A stretch of DNA of 64,000 bases. Source: Tenacibaculum sp. M341 (lineage in GTDB: Bacteria > Bacteroidota > Bacteroidia > Flavobacteriales > Flavobacteriaceae). Location of the stretch: positions 1 through 64,000 of the forward strand of contig NZ_SJXJ01000007.1 of NCBI RefSeq assembly GCF_004337695.1, read 5' to 3'. This document shows, in pieces, positions 46,315 through 55,238 of the stretch (positions within the stretch are counted from its first letter, which is position 1; the number at the start of each line of letters is the position of its first letter). The notes below the pieces were generated by a model that saw nothing but the letters and a program-made list of their open reading frames with translations, ran no database searches and was not told the origin of the DNA. A program made the position numbers and the translations under genes.

Positions 46315-48236
46315 TAAAAGTACTTGTAACGTGTGTAGGATCTGGAGTTGGTCAATCTGTTATTGATTCTTTAAATTTAAAAAGAGATTATGTTTTGATT
46401 GGATGCGACGGAAATAACAACGTATATGCTCATAGTTATTGTGATAAATTTTATAAGGTAAGTAGCTTATATTCTAAAGGATATATAGATGAAATAGTTA
46501 ATATCTGCTTAGAAAATAATGTAAATATAGTGATACCTGGTCATGATCATGAATTAACATTATTCGCAAATAATTTAGATAAATTTGAAAAAGCTAAAAT
46601 AAAAGTATTGGTTTCTGAACCGAGTGTCACAGAAATAAGTAGAAACAAACAAATTTGGTATGATTATTTTTCTCCAAAAGGGTGTAAAATAGTACCAACT
46701 CTTTCAGTTAATGAGTTTAAAAAAAATATAGATACAACAATCTTTCCAGCAATAGTTAAACCTAGTGGAGGTTCAGCATCACAAGGAATTACTATTATCA
46801 ATACTGAAGATGATTTAAAAGGTTTAAAAGAAGAAGATATAATACAACCTTATTTGTTTCCTGAAGAAGATGATATTAATTATAAGGCAATTAAAGAAGC
46901 AGTAAATAAAGGAAAGTTTATTCAGAAATCAGAAATTTCTATTCAATTATTATTTAATAAAGATTCAAAATACGTTGCAGTTTTTATTTCTAAAAACACA
47001 CTAAAAAATGGGGTTCCGATATTTATAAGTCCAATTAATCCTGATTCTTTTGAGTATATAGATGAGATACTAAAATTTGTTCCAATTTTAGAAAATAAAA
47101 AAGTAAAAGGGCCGGTTAATATTCAGGGAAGGATAACACCTAATGGTCTTTGGTTTTTCGAAATGAATATGAGGTTCACAGGGATAACAGGAAATAGAGC
47201 ATTATTAGGGTTTAATGAAGTGGATTACCTAGTGAGAGATTTTTTAGGTAAAGAAACTTCAATTAAAGGTTACGCTTATAATAAGTTAGGAGTTCGTCAA
47301 GTAGCTTGTAGTACTATACCTAAAGAAAAAACAGAAAAGAAAGTTTTAACAATTTTAGGAGCTGGAAGTTCTTTAGGAAAATGTTTTTTAGAGGCAATAG
47401 ATCATAAAGAATATTATAAAATATATTTAATTTCCAGGGAGAAATCAATTAAAAAGTATAGAGAAATATTTTCTAATCCTATTTTTGAAATTGTTTCCAG
47501 TGAAAGCTTTAAGCTTTCAAATTGCTTTACACAATCTGATGTTTTAGTTAATTTTGTAGGAGCATTAGCATATGAAGAAGACAGTTTAAAATATGATGCA
47601 ATTAGGTATATTTATAAAATGATACCTAAGATATCAAAAGCTAAAATTCCTCAAATAATAAATATTTCATCTCAATCAGTTTATGATCAAAAAGAAAATA
47701 TTTCTAAAACTGAAGAATCTAGTGTAGAAATAAAAACAAGTTATGCTTTTCAGAAATTAATAATTGAAGATTTTATATCATCAATAAAAGAATTTAATGT
47801 TCAATCAAATGTGTTAAATTTGAGATTACCACGTATTTTAAATACAAAAGATATTAATCAGTTAGGTTTTTACGGAACTGTTATTACAAATTGTATTCAA
47901 AATAAAGAAACATTAATAAGTAACCCGAATAATAATACGAACTTAATAGATGTAGAAGATGTAGTTGGGGTTGTCAAATATTTGATAGATAATAAAATAA
48001 ATGAAGAGTCTGTTTTAAATGTTTCAGGCGAAAATATTAGTATGAAAGAATACTGTGAGGAAATAAAAAAACAATTATCTTATGAGAAAAAAGGTATAAT
48101 TATTTACGGGGATGACTTAACTGTAAAAAACAGTTCTATGTTAAATGGTGAAAAGCTTTTAAATTATGGCTGGAAACCTAAATTTTTAGTAAAAGATATT
48201 ATTAGCAAAATTATAAAAACAATTAATAATGCGTAG
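46311..48236 (+). CDS. ATP-grasp ligase fused to an SDR sugar reductase
   Basis: A 641-aa fusion. Residues 1 to about 330 are an ATP-grasp protein of the carbamoyl-phosphate-synthase type: VLVTCVGSGVGQSVIDSL at the start, FPAIVKPSGGSASQGI, and GPVNIQGRITPNGLWFFEMNMRFTG for metal and ATP binding. From about 343 a Rossmann NAD(P) domain begins (VLTILGAGSSLGKCFLEAI), with INISSQSVYDQ and the YxxxK pair in SYAFQKLII, as in extended SDRs. The ligase half could join a carboxylate to a sugar amine, and the SDR half could reduce or epimerise a sugar or acyl group. It overlaps the genes on both sides (4 and 8 nt). Substrates are unknown. Confidence 0.75.
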   Translation: MIKVLVTCVGSGVGQSVIDSLNLKRDYVLIGCDGNNNVYAHSYCDKFYKVSSLYSKGYIDEIVNICLENNVNIVIPGHDHELTLFANNLDKFEKAKIKVLVSEPSVTEISRNKQIWYDYFSPKGCKIVPTLSVNEFKKNIDTTIFPAIVKPSGGSASQGITIINTEDDLKGLKEEDIIQPYLFPEEDDINYKAIKEAVNKGKFIQKSEISIQLLFNKDSKYVAVFISKNTLKNGVPIFISPINPDSFEYIDEILKFVPILENKKVKGPVNIQGRITPNGLWFFEMNMRFTGITGNRALLGFNEVDYLVRDFLGKETSIKGYAYNKLGVRQVACSTIPKEKTEKKVLTILGAGSSLGKCFLEAIDHKEYYKIYLISREKSIKKYREIFSNPIFEIVSSESFKLSNCFTQSDVLVNFVGALAYEEDSLKYDAIRYIYKMIPKISKAKIPQIINISSQSVYDQKENISKTEESSVEIKTSYAFQKLIIEDFISSIKEFNVQSNVLNLRLPRILNTKDINQLGFYGTVITNCIQNKETLISNPNNNTNLIDVEDVVGVVKYLIDNKINEESVLNVSGENISMKEYCEEIKKQLSYEKKGIIIYGDDLTVKNSSMLNGEKLLNYGWKPKFLVKDIISKIIKTINNA

Positions 48237-48651
48237 ACTTATTTGGAATTTTTTATCTCAAATTTACCCTTTTTTTTTGCGTAAGAGATATAGAATGAAC
48301 ATCGAGAAAAATGTCATAATATCTTATAAAGCAAGATTAGATAAGAGTATAAACCCTAAAGGGATTCATATAGGAGAAAACACTTGGGTATTAGCAAATT
48401 CAGTTATATTAGCTCATGATCATTTAAGGAAAATGAAAGTCAATACATACATTGGTAAAAATTGTTTAATAGGAATTGACTCTATAATTATGCCAGGGGT
48501 AGTGATAGGTGATCATGTAGTTGTAGGAGCTGGAGCAATAGTTACTAAAGATGTAAAGAGTAATTGTATTGTAGCTGGTAACCCTGCAAAAGTTTTAAAA
48601 ACAGGGATTAAATTAAATAATAAAGGACAATTAATTAAAGAAAATGTATAA
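48229..48651 (+). CDS. Hexapeptide-repeat acyltransferase
   Basis: A 140-aa left-handed beta-helix protein. GIHIGENTWVLANSVILAHDH, TYIGKNCLIGIDSIIMPGVVIGDHVVVGAGAIVTKDV and CIVAGNPAKVL show the hexapeptide repeats of WcaF/CysE-like acetyltransferases, with a His as catalytic base (AHDH). It may O- or N-acetylate a sugar of the repeat unit. It overlaps both neighbours by 8 nt. Confidence 0.85.
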   Translation: MRRLIWNFLSQIYPFFLRKRYRMNIEKNVIISYKARLDKSINPKGIHIGENTWVLANSVILAHDHLRKMKVNTYIGKNCLIGIDSIIMPGVVIGDHVVVGAGAIVTKDVKSNCIVAGNPAKVLKTGIKLNNKGQLIKENV

Positions 48652-49225
48652 TTTATTTTTTAAAAGAGTATTTGATATTTTATTATCATTAGTAGCTTTG
48701 CTTTTTCTTTTTCCTGTTCTGTTATTGGTTGTTTTTTGTATAAAAATAGATTCAAAAGGATCTGTTTTTTACATAAAAAAAAGACTTGGTAAGGACCAGA
48801 AACTATTTAAGTTTTATAAGTTTAGAACAATGACGGATAAAGAAAGAAGTCAATATAAACAAGTTTTTGAAGGAGATTCTGAAATTACTAGAGTTGGAGC
48901 TTTTTTAAGAAGAACTAAAATAGATGAGTTACCTCAATTGTTAAATGTTTTTATAGGAGACATGTCTATAATTGGCCCTAGGCCATGTTTGCCAAAAATG
49001 AAGGAACGTTTTGGGAAACATTGGGAAGAAAGGTTTAAAGTAAAACCAGGTCTATCGAGTTTAGCTGCAGTTAAGGGAAGTATATACTTGACATTTGAAG
49101 AAAAAGGGTATTGGGATAAATATTATGTTGATAATTTATCTTTTATCCTAGATGTAAAAATTATTTTAAAGACGATTCGAATTGTTTTAATAGGGGAAAA
49201 AAAATTATTTAATAAAGCTAACTAA
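48644..49225 (+). CDS. Initiating phosphoglycosyltransferase, PglC/WcaJ type
   Basis: A short (193 aa) bacterial sugar transferase with one N-terminal membrane segment (RVFDILLSLVALLFLFPVLLL). It then has GSVFYIKKRLGKD, FYKFRTM, and the catalytic dyad in RRTKIDELPQLLNVF with GDMSIIGPRPCLP. It transfers a sugar-1-phosphate, probably a di-N-acetyl bacillosamine or FucNAc-type sugar, to undecaprenyl phosphate to start the repeat unit. It starts inside the end of the hexapeptide acyltransferase. Confidence 0.9.
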   Translation: MYNLFFKRVFDILLSLVALLFLFPVLLLVVFCIKIDSKGSVFYIKKRLGKDQKLFKFYKFRTMTDKERSQYKQVFEGDSEITRVGAFLRRTKIDELPQLLNVFIGDMSIIGPRPCLPKMKERFGKHWEERFKVKPGLSSLAAVKGSIYLTFEEKGYWDKYYVDNLSFILDVKIILKTIRIVLIGEKKLFNKAN

Positions 49226-49236
49226 AAATATAAATA

Positions 49237-50190
49237 ATGGAAATAAAAAATTTTAAAGAAGGAGATGAATATCAAATATTTAAATTATTTGAGTTAGTAT
49301 TTGAGAGACCAATGAACCCTGAATATTGGTATTGGAGGTTTCAAAACAACCCTGCTGGTAAGCACATGATAAAATTAATGTGGAGTGGAGAGACATTAGT
49401 TGGTCACTATGCGGTTAGCCCTGTTCAAATGAGTGTAAATAACACAACGGTTTTAGGAGCTCTGTCTATGACTACGATGACTCATCCAGATTATGGTAGA
49501 CGAGGTATCTTTGGGAGTTTAGCTGAAGCTTTATATAAAGATTTAGAGGAAAATAAAAATGTGCAAGCAATATGGGGCTTCCCTAATAATAATTCACATT
49601 ATGGTTTTATAAAAAAGTTAAAATGGAATGATTTAGGAGTAATAAATCACTTAATAAAAGACTCTGAAAAAATTGAGTCTGAAAAGAATTCAAATATAAA
49701 ACTATGTAAAGTATTTAATAATAATCATGAAAATATTATTAAATCGATTACAAGTAATTTTGATGTAAAAGTTGATAGAAACGCCAAGTATTTAAATTGG
49801 AGATTTAATGATAACCCAAATGTTGAATATATAACATTTGAATATACTGAAAATATGGAAGTAGAAGCCTTTTTAGTTGTCAAAAAATACCCAACAGAAG
49901 AAGAAGGCGTTTATAATATTTTTATAGTAGAAAATGGGATACCTTTTGAAAAATTAGAATTATTACCAAAGTTTTTATCACATATAAAAAATCATTTTGA
50001 AGTTTCAATTAAAACGTTTAATATTTGGTTGTCATTATTTGATAAAAGACATATATATTTAGAAAGAAATGGATTTTTAATTGGAGGTAGACCTACTTAT
50101 TTAGGTTCTAGAAATCAGAGTGAGAATCAAAATATACTTAAAGATTTTAGGAATTGGTATTTTTCTTATAGTGATTCTGATGTTTATTAA
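49237..50190 (+). CDS. GNAT family acyltransferase
   Basis: A 317-aa protein with an N-terminal GNAT domain: YAVSPVQM, LGALSMTTMTHPDYGRRGIFGSLAEALY (acetyl-CoA motif), and GFPNNNSHYGFIKKLKW. The C-terminal half forms a second domain with a YLNWRF repeat of the YWYWRF near the N-terminus. It is too long for PseH (about 160-200 aa) and lacks close similarity. It likely N-acylates a sugar amine. A gap of 19 nt leads to the PIG-L gene, so deacetylation and re-acylation may be paired. Confidence 0.75.
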   Translation: MEIKNFKEGDEYQIFKLFELVFERPMNPEYWYWRFQNNPAGKHMIKLMWSGETLVGHYAVSPVQMSVNNTTVLGALSMTTMTHPDYGRRGIFGSLAEALYKDLEENKNVQAIWGFPNNNSHYGFIKKLKWNDLGVINHLIKDSEKIESEKNSNIKLCKVFNNNHENIIKSITSNFDVKVDRNAKYLNWRFNDNPNVEYITFEYTENMEVEAFLVVKKYPTEEEGVYNIFIVENGIPFEKLELLPKFLSHIKNHFEVSIKTFNIWLSLFDKRHIYLERNGFLIGGRPTYLGSRNQSENQNILKDFRNWYFSYSDSDVY

Positions 50191-50209
50191 ATAAAATAAT
50201 TATTATAAA

Positions 50210-50875
50210 ATGAAAGATATATTAATTGTAGCACCTCATGCAGATGATGAGGTTTTAGGTTGCGGAGGCCTAATTAAGAGAAAATCTAATGAAGGAAATA
50301 ACGTTATAGTCTTAATAGTAACAAGAGGAACTCCTAAATTATATTCAGATGAAAGAGTTTCTAATGTTAGAAAAGAAGCGCTAGAATCACATAAGATTTT
50401 AGGTGTTAAAAAAACACTTTTTCTAGAATTTCATGCACCAGAATTAGATATAACATCTTCTGCAGAGATAGCCAGAGAAATTAGTAAAGTAGTTAAGGAA
50501 AACAATATCAGAGAAATGTATATTCCACATAGAGGTGATATTCATTCTGATCATACAATTGTAGCTAATGCATGTTATGTTGCAGCAAGACCTGTAAATG
50601 AATGCTCTGTAAAATCTATATTTGCCTATGAAACTCTTTCTGAAACAGAATGGGCACCTCCTTTTGGTGATGATGCTTTTATTCCTACTCATTTTGTTGA
50701 TATAACTGGCTCTTTTGAGTCTAAGTTAGAAGCTATGAAGTGTTTTAAAAGTCAACTTAAAGAGTTTCCAAATCCTAGATCTTTAGAATGTTTAGAATCT
50801 TTATCTAAATTTAGAGGAGCTACTATTGGTGTTAAAAGAGCTGAAGCTTTCATGGTTATAAGGACTATAATATAA
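50210..50875 (+). CDS. PIG-L family deacetylase
   Basis: A zinc-dependent N-deacetylase of 221 aa. The AHADDE-type motif is APHADDEVLGCGG and the metal-binding HxxH is in HSDHTIVAN. PIG-L proteins remove an N-acetyl group from GlcNAc-type sugars. In this locus it would expose an amine for the adjacent GNAT or for the ATP-grasp ligase. It starts 19 nt after the GNAT and ends 5 nt before the sialidase-like gene. Confidence 0.88.
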   Translation: MKDILIVAPHADDEVLGCGGLIKRKSNEGNNVIVLIVTRGTPKLYSDERVSNVRKEALESHKILGVKKTLFLEFHAPELDITSSAEIAREISKVVKENNIREMYIPHRGDIHSDHTIVANACYVAARPVNECSVKSIFAYETLSETEWAPPFGDDAFIPTHFVDITGSFESKLEAMKCFKSQLKEFPNPRSLECLESLSKFRGATIGVKRAEAFMVIRTII

Positions 50876-50880
50876 AATAG

Positions 50881-52278
50881 ATGAAATTATTTTTTATAAG
50901 TATATTTTTATTTAGCATTAATTTCTCTTGCCAAACAGTTAGAAAAAAAAAAGTTAAAAAAATAACTTGGAATGAACATTTAAATAAAGTATATGATGAT
51001 GGAGTAAAATTCGGAATTAAAGTATATGAAAATCCAATTAATATAATCTACAAAAAAAATGAAAAGGAGAAATTTAGCATACATATTCAAAGACCAAAGA
51101 CTGTTTTTAAAGCAAGAAAACCTCAGGGTTGGGGATTTGTTCAGTTTCCAAGGTTAATAAAAAAAAATGAAAATACATTAGCAGTTATATGGAATATGAA
51201 TGAAGATGATGTTTTGGCAAGACCTAAAACAGAATGGAAATTCTCTAAAGATAATGGGAAATCATGGTTTTTTAATAATGAAAAACTTCCATATGATGAA
51301 GGGGTATCTTTATCTGATGGAAGTAAACTAAAATTATATTCTAAGAAATATAAAGTAAGTAATTTTCCCCATATAGGATTTAAAGACGATTCAAAAATAT
51401 CAAAAATATCAAAAAGTAAAAAAAAGGACTTAATAAGTTTTAAAAAATATGATGAATTGGTTTACTATAATGTAGAAAACCTTAATGATTCACTTACAAG
51501 TTTTAATTCTATAAAGACTAAAAAAGGAGTTAAAAAAATAAGTAAATCTATAGTTTCATATTTACCTAAAACAATTAAACATTCATTTAAGGGGATATAT
51601 TATAATCAATTATGGGGAAGGGTGATGAAATTAAAGGATGGAAGTTTATTAACATGCCAATACCCGTATTTTTTTCGTGATGAAAATGATAATATTAATC
51701 CATCAGGAGTAGCTTTTTATAAATCATTAGATGATGGAGAATCATGGAGTCAGATAAGTAAAATTCCTTTTTCTATTAATAAGAATTTAGATCAAGATAA
51801 CTTTAAGTATAGAACTTTTTATGGGTTTACTGAACCTATTTTTCAAATTGTAAATGATCAAAAAATAGTATGTATACTTAGATCTTCACCTACTTATAGA
51901 TCTGCACCTATGTATATGACTATTTCTAATGACTTAGGGGAAAGTTGGTCTAAACCTAAAGCAATTACAAATCATGGAGTTTTACCTCAATTATTACTTT
52001 TAAATAATGGAGTATTAGTACTATCATATGGTAGACCTGGTGTTCAGGTTCGATTTTTAGATACTAAAAAAGAAGAATTAGAATGGTCTGATCCTATAGA
52101 AATGTTAAGGGTTAATGGATTAAAAGGACAAGTTTCATGTGGCTATACAAATTTGGTTGCTATGTCAGAAAATGAATTTTTAATTGTTTATTCTGATTTT
52201 AGAAGTAGAGATGATGAAGGGAATCTTCGTAAATCGATATTAGTTCGGGAAATATCAATAAAAATTACAGACAAGTAA
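50881..52278 (+). CDS. Sialidase-like lipoprotein with Asp-box repeats
   Basis: The protein has a lipoprotein signal (MKLFFISIFLFSINFSC, Cys17) and three bacterial Asp-box/BNR repeats: SKDNGKSW, SLDDGESW and SNDLGESW. VQFPRLIKKNENTLAVIW near residue 95 recalls the RIP arginine segment of sialidases. At 465 aa it fits the exo-sialidase six-bladed propeller plus an insert (about 180-240). It is encoded inside a nonulosonic-acid operon, so it may cleave, trim or transfer pseudaminic acid at the cell surface. Catalytic Tyr/Glu were not identified with confidence. Confidence 0.7.
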   Translation: MKLFFISIFLFSINFSCQTVRKKKVKKITWNEHLNKVYDDGVKFGIKVYENPINIIYKKNEKEKFSIHIQRPKTVFKARKPQGWGFVQFPRLIKKNENTLAVIWNMNEDDVLARPKTEWKFSKDNGKSWFFNNEKLPYDEGVSLSDGSKLKLYSKKYKVSNFPHIGFKDDSKISKISKSKKKDLISFKKYDELVYYNVENLNDSLTSFNSIKTKKGVKKISKSIVSYLPKTIKHSFKGIYYNQLWGRVMKLKDGSLLTCQYPYFFRDENDNINPSGVAFYKSLDDGESWSQISKIPFSINKNLDQDNFKYRTFYGFTEPIFQIVNDQKIVCILRSSPTYRSAPMYMTISNDLGESWSKPKAITNHGVLPQLLLLNNGVLVLSYGRPGVQVRFLDTKKEELEWSDPIEMLRVNGLKGQVSCGYTNLVAMSENEFLIVYSDFRSRDDEGNLRKSILVREISIKITDK

Positions 52279-52299
52279 AGTGTTTATTTTAATTTAGTT

Positions 52300-53433
52300 A
52301 TGAGTAAAATATGGTTATCATCACCTCATATGGGAGGTGGAGAACAAAAATATGTACAAGAAGCCTTTGATACTAATTGGGTAGCGCCATTAGGACCAAA
52401 TGTAAATGGATTTGAAGAGGATTTGGAAAAATATGTAAAGGAAAATTCTAAAGTGGCTTGTTTAGCATCAGGTACTTCTGCTTTACATTTAGCTTTAATT
52501 TTAGCAGGTGTAAAATCTGGAGATAATGTAATATGTCAAAGTATGACATTTTCTGCTTCAGCAAATCCAATTAAATATCAAGGAGCTGAACCTATATTTA
52601 TTGATAGTGAAAAAGATACATGGAATATGTGTCCTTTAGCATTGGAAGCAGGAATTCTAAATTCTATTAGTAAAGGAAGTAAACCAAAGGCAATTATTGT
52701 AGTTCATTTATATGGAATGCCAGCAAAAATGGACGAGATTTTAAACATTTCAAAAAAATATGAAATTACTTTAATAGAAGATGCTGCGGAAGCTCTTGGT
52801 TCAACTTATAAAGGTCAAAAATGTGGTACTTTTGGAGATTTTGGAGTTTTATCTTTCAATGGAAATAAAATTATAACTACTTCAGGTGGAGGTGCTTTGG
52901 TTTGTAATAATCAAGAAGATAAGAATAAAGCGATTTTTTTAGCAACGCAAGCTCGAGATAATGCTCCGCATTATCAACATTCTCATGTAGGATATAACTA
53001 CAGGATGAGTAATATTACAGCTGGTATTGGTAGAGGACAAATGGAGGTTTTAGATGAACATATAGGGTTTAGAAGGGTAAATAATCAATTTTACAAGGAA
53101 CTATTTGCAGAAGTCGAAGGAATAGAAGTTTTAAAAGAGCCTGATTCTAATTATTTTTCAAATCATTGGTTAAGTTCTATAATCATTGATAAAGAAAAAA
53201 CTGGTTTTAGTAGAGAAGATTTAAGGTTTTCAATGCTAGAGGATAACATTGAATCAAGACCATTATGGAAGCCAATGCATATGCAACCTGTTTTTAAGGA
53301 TTGTTTATTTTATGGAAGCAATATTTCAGAAAAATTATTTGAAGAAGGATTATGCCTTCCTTCAGGATCAAATTTAACAGATAGTGATAGAGATAGAATT
53401 AAGGTATCCATACATAAATTATTAAAAAAATAA
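52300..53433 (+). CDS. UDP-4-amino-4,6-dideoxy-GlcNAc transaminase, PglE-like
   Basis: A DegT/DnrJ/EryC1 aminotransferase of 377 aa. IWLSSPHMGGGEQKYVQEAF, LASGTSALHLAL and the PLP lysine K190 in SFNGNKIITTSGGGAL are very close in pattern to PglE. PglE makes the 4-amino precursor of bacillosamine from a 4-keto-6-deoxy UDP-GlcNAc. No PglF-type dehydratase or PglD is present here, so its substrate may come from elsewhere in the genome. A terminator begins at its stop codon. Confidence 0.85.
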   Translation: MSKIWLSSPHMGGGEQKYVQEAFDTNWVAPLGPNVNGFEEDLEKYVKENSKVACLASGTSALHLALILAGVKSGDNVICQSMTFSASANPIKYQGAEPIFIDSEKDTWNMCPLALEAGILNSISKGSKPKAIIVVHLYGMPAKMDEILNISKKYEITLIEDAAEALGSTYKGQKCGTFGDFGVLSFNGNKIITTSGGGALVCNNQEDKNKAIFLATQARDNAPHYQHSHVGYNYRMSNITAGIGRGQMEVLDEHIGFRRVNNQFYKELFAEVEGIEVLKEPDSNYFSNHWLSSIIIDKEKTGFSREDLRFSMLEDNIESRPLWKPMHMQPVFKDCLFYGSNISEKLFEEGLCLPSGSNLTDSDRDRIKVSIHKLLKK

Positions 53434-53463
53434 CCTCAGAAATTTTTCTGAGGTTATTTTTTT
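53429..53463 (+). terminator. Terminator ending the pseudaminic acid operon
   Basis: AATAACCTCAGAAA (53429-53442), which includes the gene's TAA stop, pairs with its complement at 53445-53458, followed by a T run. It separates the sugar-modification operon from rmlA. Confidence 0.85.
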
Positions 53464-53491
53464 AATTTAGCAGATATAATTTTACAACAAA

Positions 53492-54367
53492 ATGAAGGGC
53501 ATAATATTAGCAGGCGGGTCAGGAACTAGGTTATATCCAATAACCAAAGGAATATCAAAACAGTTATTACCTGTTTATGATAAGCCTATGATTTATTATC
53601 CGTTGTCTATATTAATGTTGGCTGGTATAAGAGAGATTCTTATTATTTCAACTCCTGTCGATTTACCAAATTTTCAAAAACTGTTAGGTTCTGGAGAGGA
53701 CTTAGGAATTAAACTTACTTATAAAGAGCAACCATCACCCGATGGTTTAGCTCAAGCATTTATTTTAGGAGAAGAATTTATAGGTAATGATGATGTCTGT
53801 ATGATCTTAGGAGATAATATTTTTTATGGTCATGGATTACCCGAATTATTAAAAAATGCTATAAAAAATGTTAAAGAAGAAAATAAAGCCACAATTTTTG
53901 GATACTATGTGAAAGATCCAAATAGATATGGAGTTGCTGGTTTTGATAGCGAAGGAAATGTAAATTCAATTGAAGAAAAGCCAGATAAACCTAAATCAAA
54001 TTATGCAGTTGTTGGCTTGTATTTTTATCCGAATAATGTGATTGAGATAGCCAAAAATGTAAAGCCATCAAATAGAGGTGAACTTGAAATTACATCTGTG
54101 AATCAAAAATATTTACAAGATCAAAATTTGAAAGTTCAATTAATGGGAAGAGGATTTGCTTGGTTAGATACAGGAACTCATGATTCATTAATGGAAGCAG
54201 GACAGTTTATAGAGACTATAGAAAAAAGACAGGGATTAAAAGTGGCTTGTTTAGAAGAAATTGCTTTGTATATGGGGTATATAGATAAGGATCAAGTAAG
54301 AAAAATGGCTGAACCATTAAAGAAAAATAACTACGGACAATATTTATTAAATTTAGTAAAAGACTAA
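53492..54367 (+). CDS. rmlA: Glucose-1-phosphate thymidylyltransferase RmlA
   Basis: RmlA makes dTDP-glucose. N-terminal [37 protein letters not shown] is diagnostic. [33 protein letters not shown] and [12 protein letters not shown] follow. Length 291 aa. It starts a new unit after a terminator; a TATAATTTTA sequence at 53475-53484 may be the promoter. Confidence 0.95.
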   Translation: MKGIILAGGSGTRLYPITKGISKQLLPVYDKPMIYYPLSILMLAGIREILIISTPVDLPNFQKLLGSGEDLGIKLTYKEQPSPDGLAQAFILGEEFIGNDDVCMILGDNIFYGHGLPELLKNAIKNVKEENKATIFGYYVKDPNRYGVAGFDSEGNVNSIEEKPDKPKSNYAVVGLYFYPNNVIEIAKNVKPSNRGELEITSVNQKYLQDQNLKVQLMGRGFAWLDTGTHDSLMEAGQFIETIEKRQGLKVACLEEIALYMGYIDKDQVRKMAEPLKKNNYGQYLLNLVKD

Positions 54368-54380
54368 AAGTCTACTAAAA

Positions 54381-55238
54381 ATGAACATATTAATAACAGG
54401 AGCCTCTGGTCAATTAGGATCAGAAATACAGATTGAATCTAAAAATTTTTCTCAACACAATTATTTTTTCGAGACTTCAAAAAGTCTAGATATCACTAAT
54501 TCTATTAAAGTAAAAAAATATTTTAAAGATAATAGTATTGATTGTGTAATTAATTGTGCGGCTTATACAGCCGTAGATAAGGCTGAATCTGAGACTGAGT
54601 TAGCTCAGCAAGTAAACGTAGGTGGAGTAGAGAATTTAATATTAGCATTAGAAGGTAAGGGAAAGTTTATTCAAATATCTACTGATTACGTTTTTAATGG
54701 ACAAAATTTTCTTCCTTATAAAGAGTCCGATGATGTTGATCCTATAGGAGTTTATGGTAAAACTAAACTAAAGGGAGAAGAAGTGTTTTTAGATTCTAAG
54801 GTTCAAGGTCTTATAATAAGAACATCTTGGGTATATTCTAGTTTTGGTAATAATTTTGTAAAAACAATGTTACGATTAGGAAAAGACAAAGATAATCTTG
54901 GAGTTATTTTTGACCAAATAGGTTCTCCAACATATGCTAGAGATTTAGCTAGAGTATGTTTATATTTAATAAATGAAGATTTATCTAATAAATCAAAAGT
55001 TTATCATTATTCAAATGAAGGAGTAGTTTCATGGTATGATTTTGCAAAAAATATTATGGAATTAGCCAATCTTAATTGTAAAATAAATCCTATAGAAACA
55101 AAAGATTATCCAACACCTGCTAAAAGACCCAATTATTCTGTAATGAATAAATCTAAAATAAAGGAAGATTTTGGAATTGAAATTCCTTACTGGAAAGATT
55201 CGTTAAAAGAATGCATATTTAAACTTGAAAATAAATAA
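54381..55238 (+). CDS. rmlD: dTDP-4-dehydrorhamnose reductase RmlD
   Basis: RmlD reduces the 4-keto group in the last step of dTDP-L-rhamnose synthesis. NILITGASGQLGSEI (NAD(P) motif), NCAAYTAVDKAE, ISTDYVFNG and YGKTKLKGEE (catalytic Tyr/Lys) are typical. Length 285 aa. The next gene begins immediately after its stop. The epimerase RmlC that should supply its substrate is not in the window. Confidence 0.93.
   Translation: MNILITGASGQLGSEIQIESKNFSQHNYFFETSKSLDITNSIKVKKYFKDNSIDCVINCAAYTAVDKAESETELAQQVNVGGVENLILALEGKGKFIQISTDYVFNGQNFLPYKESDDVDPIGVYGKTKLKGEEVFLDSKVQGLIIRTSWVYSSFGNNFVKTMLRLGKDKDNLGVIFDQIGSPTYARDLARVCLYLINEDLSNKSKVYHYSNEGVVSWYDFAKNIMELANLNCKINPIETKDYPTPAKRPNYSVMNKSKIKEDFGIEIPYWKDSLKECIFKLENK

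Noticed and set aside
49237-50190. The GNAT protein as a PseH
   Set aside because: It is about 317 aa against roughly 160-200 for PseH, has a second domain, and is not adjacent to pseG.
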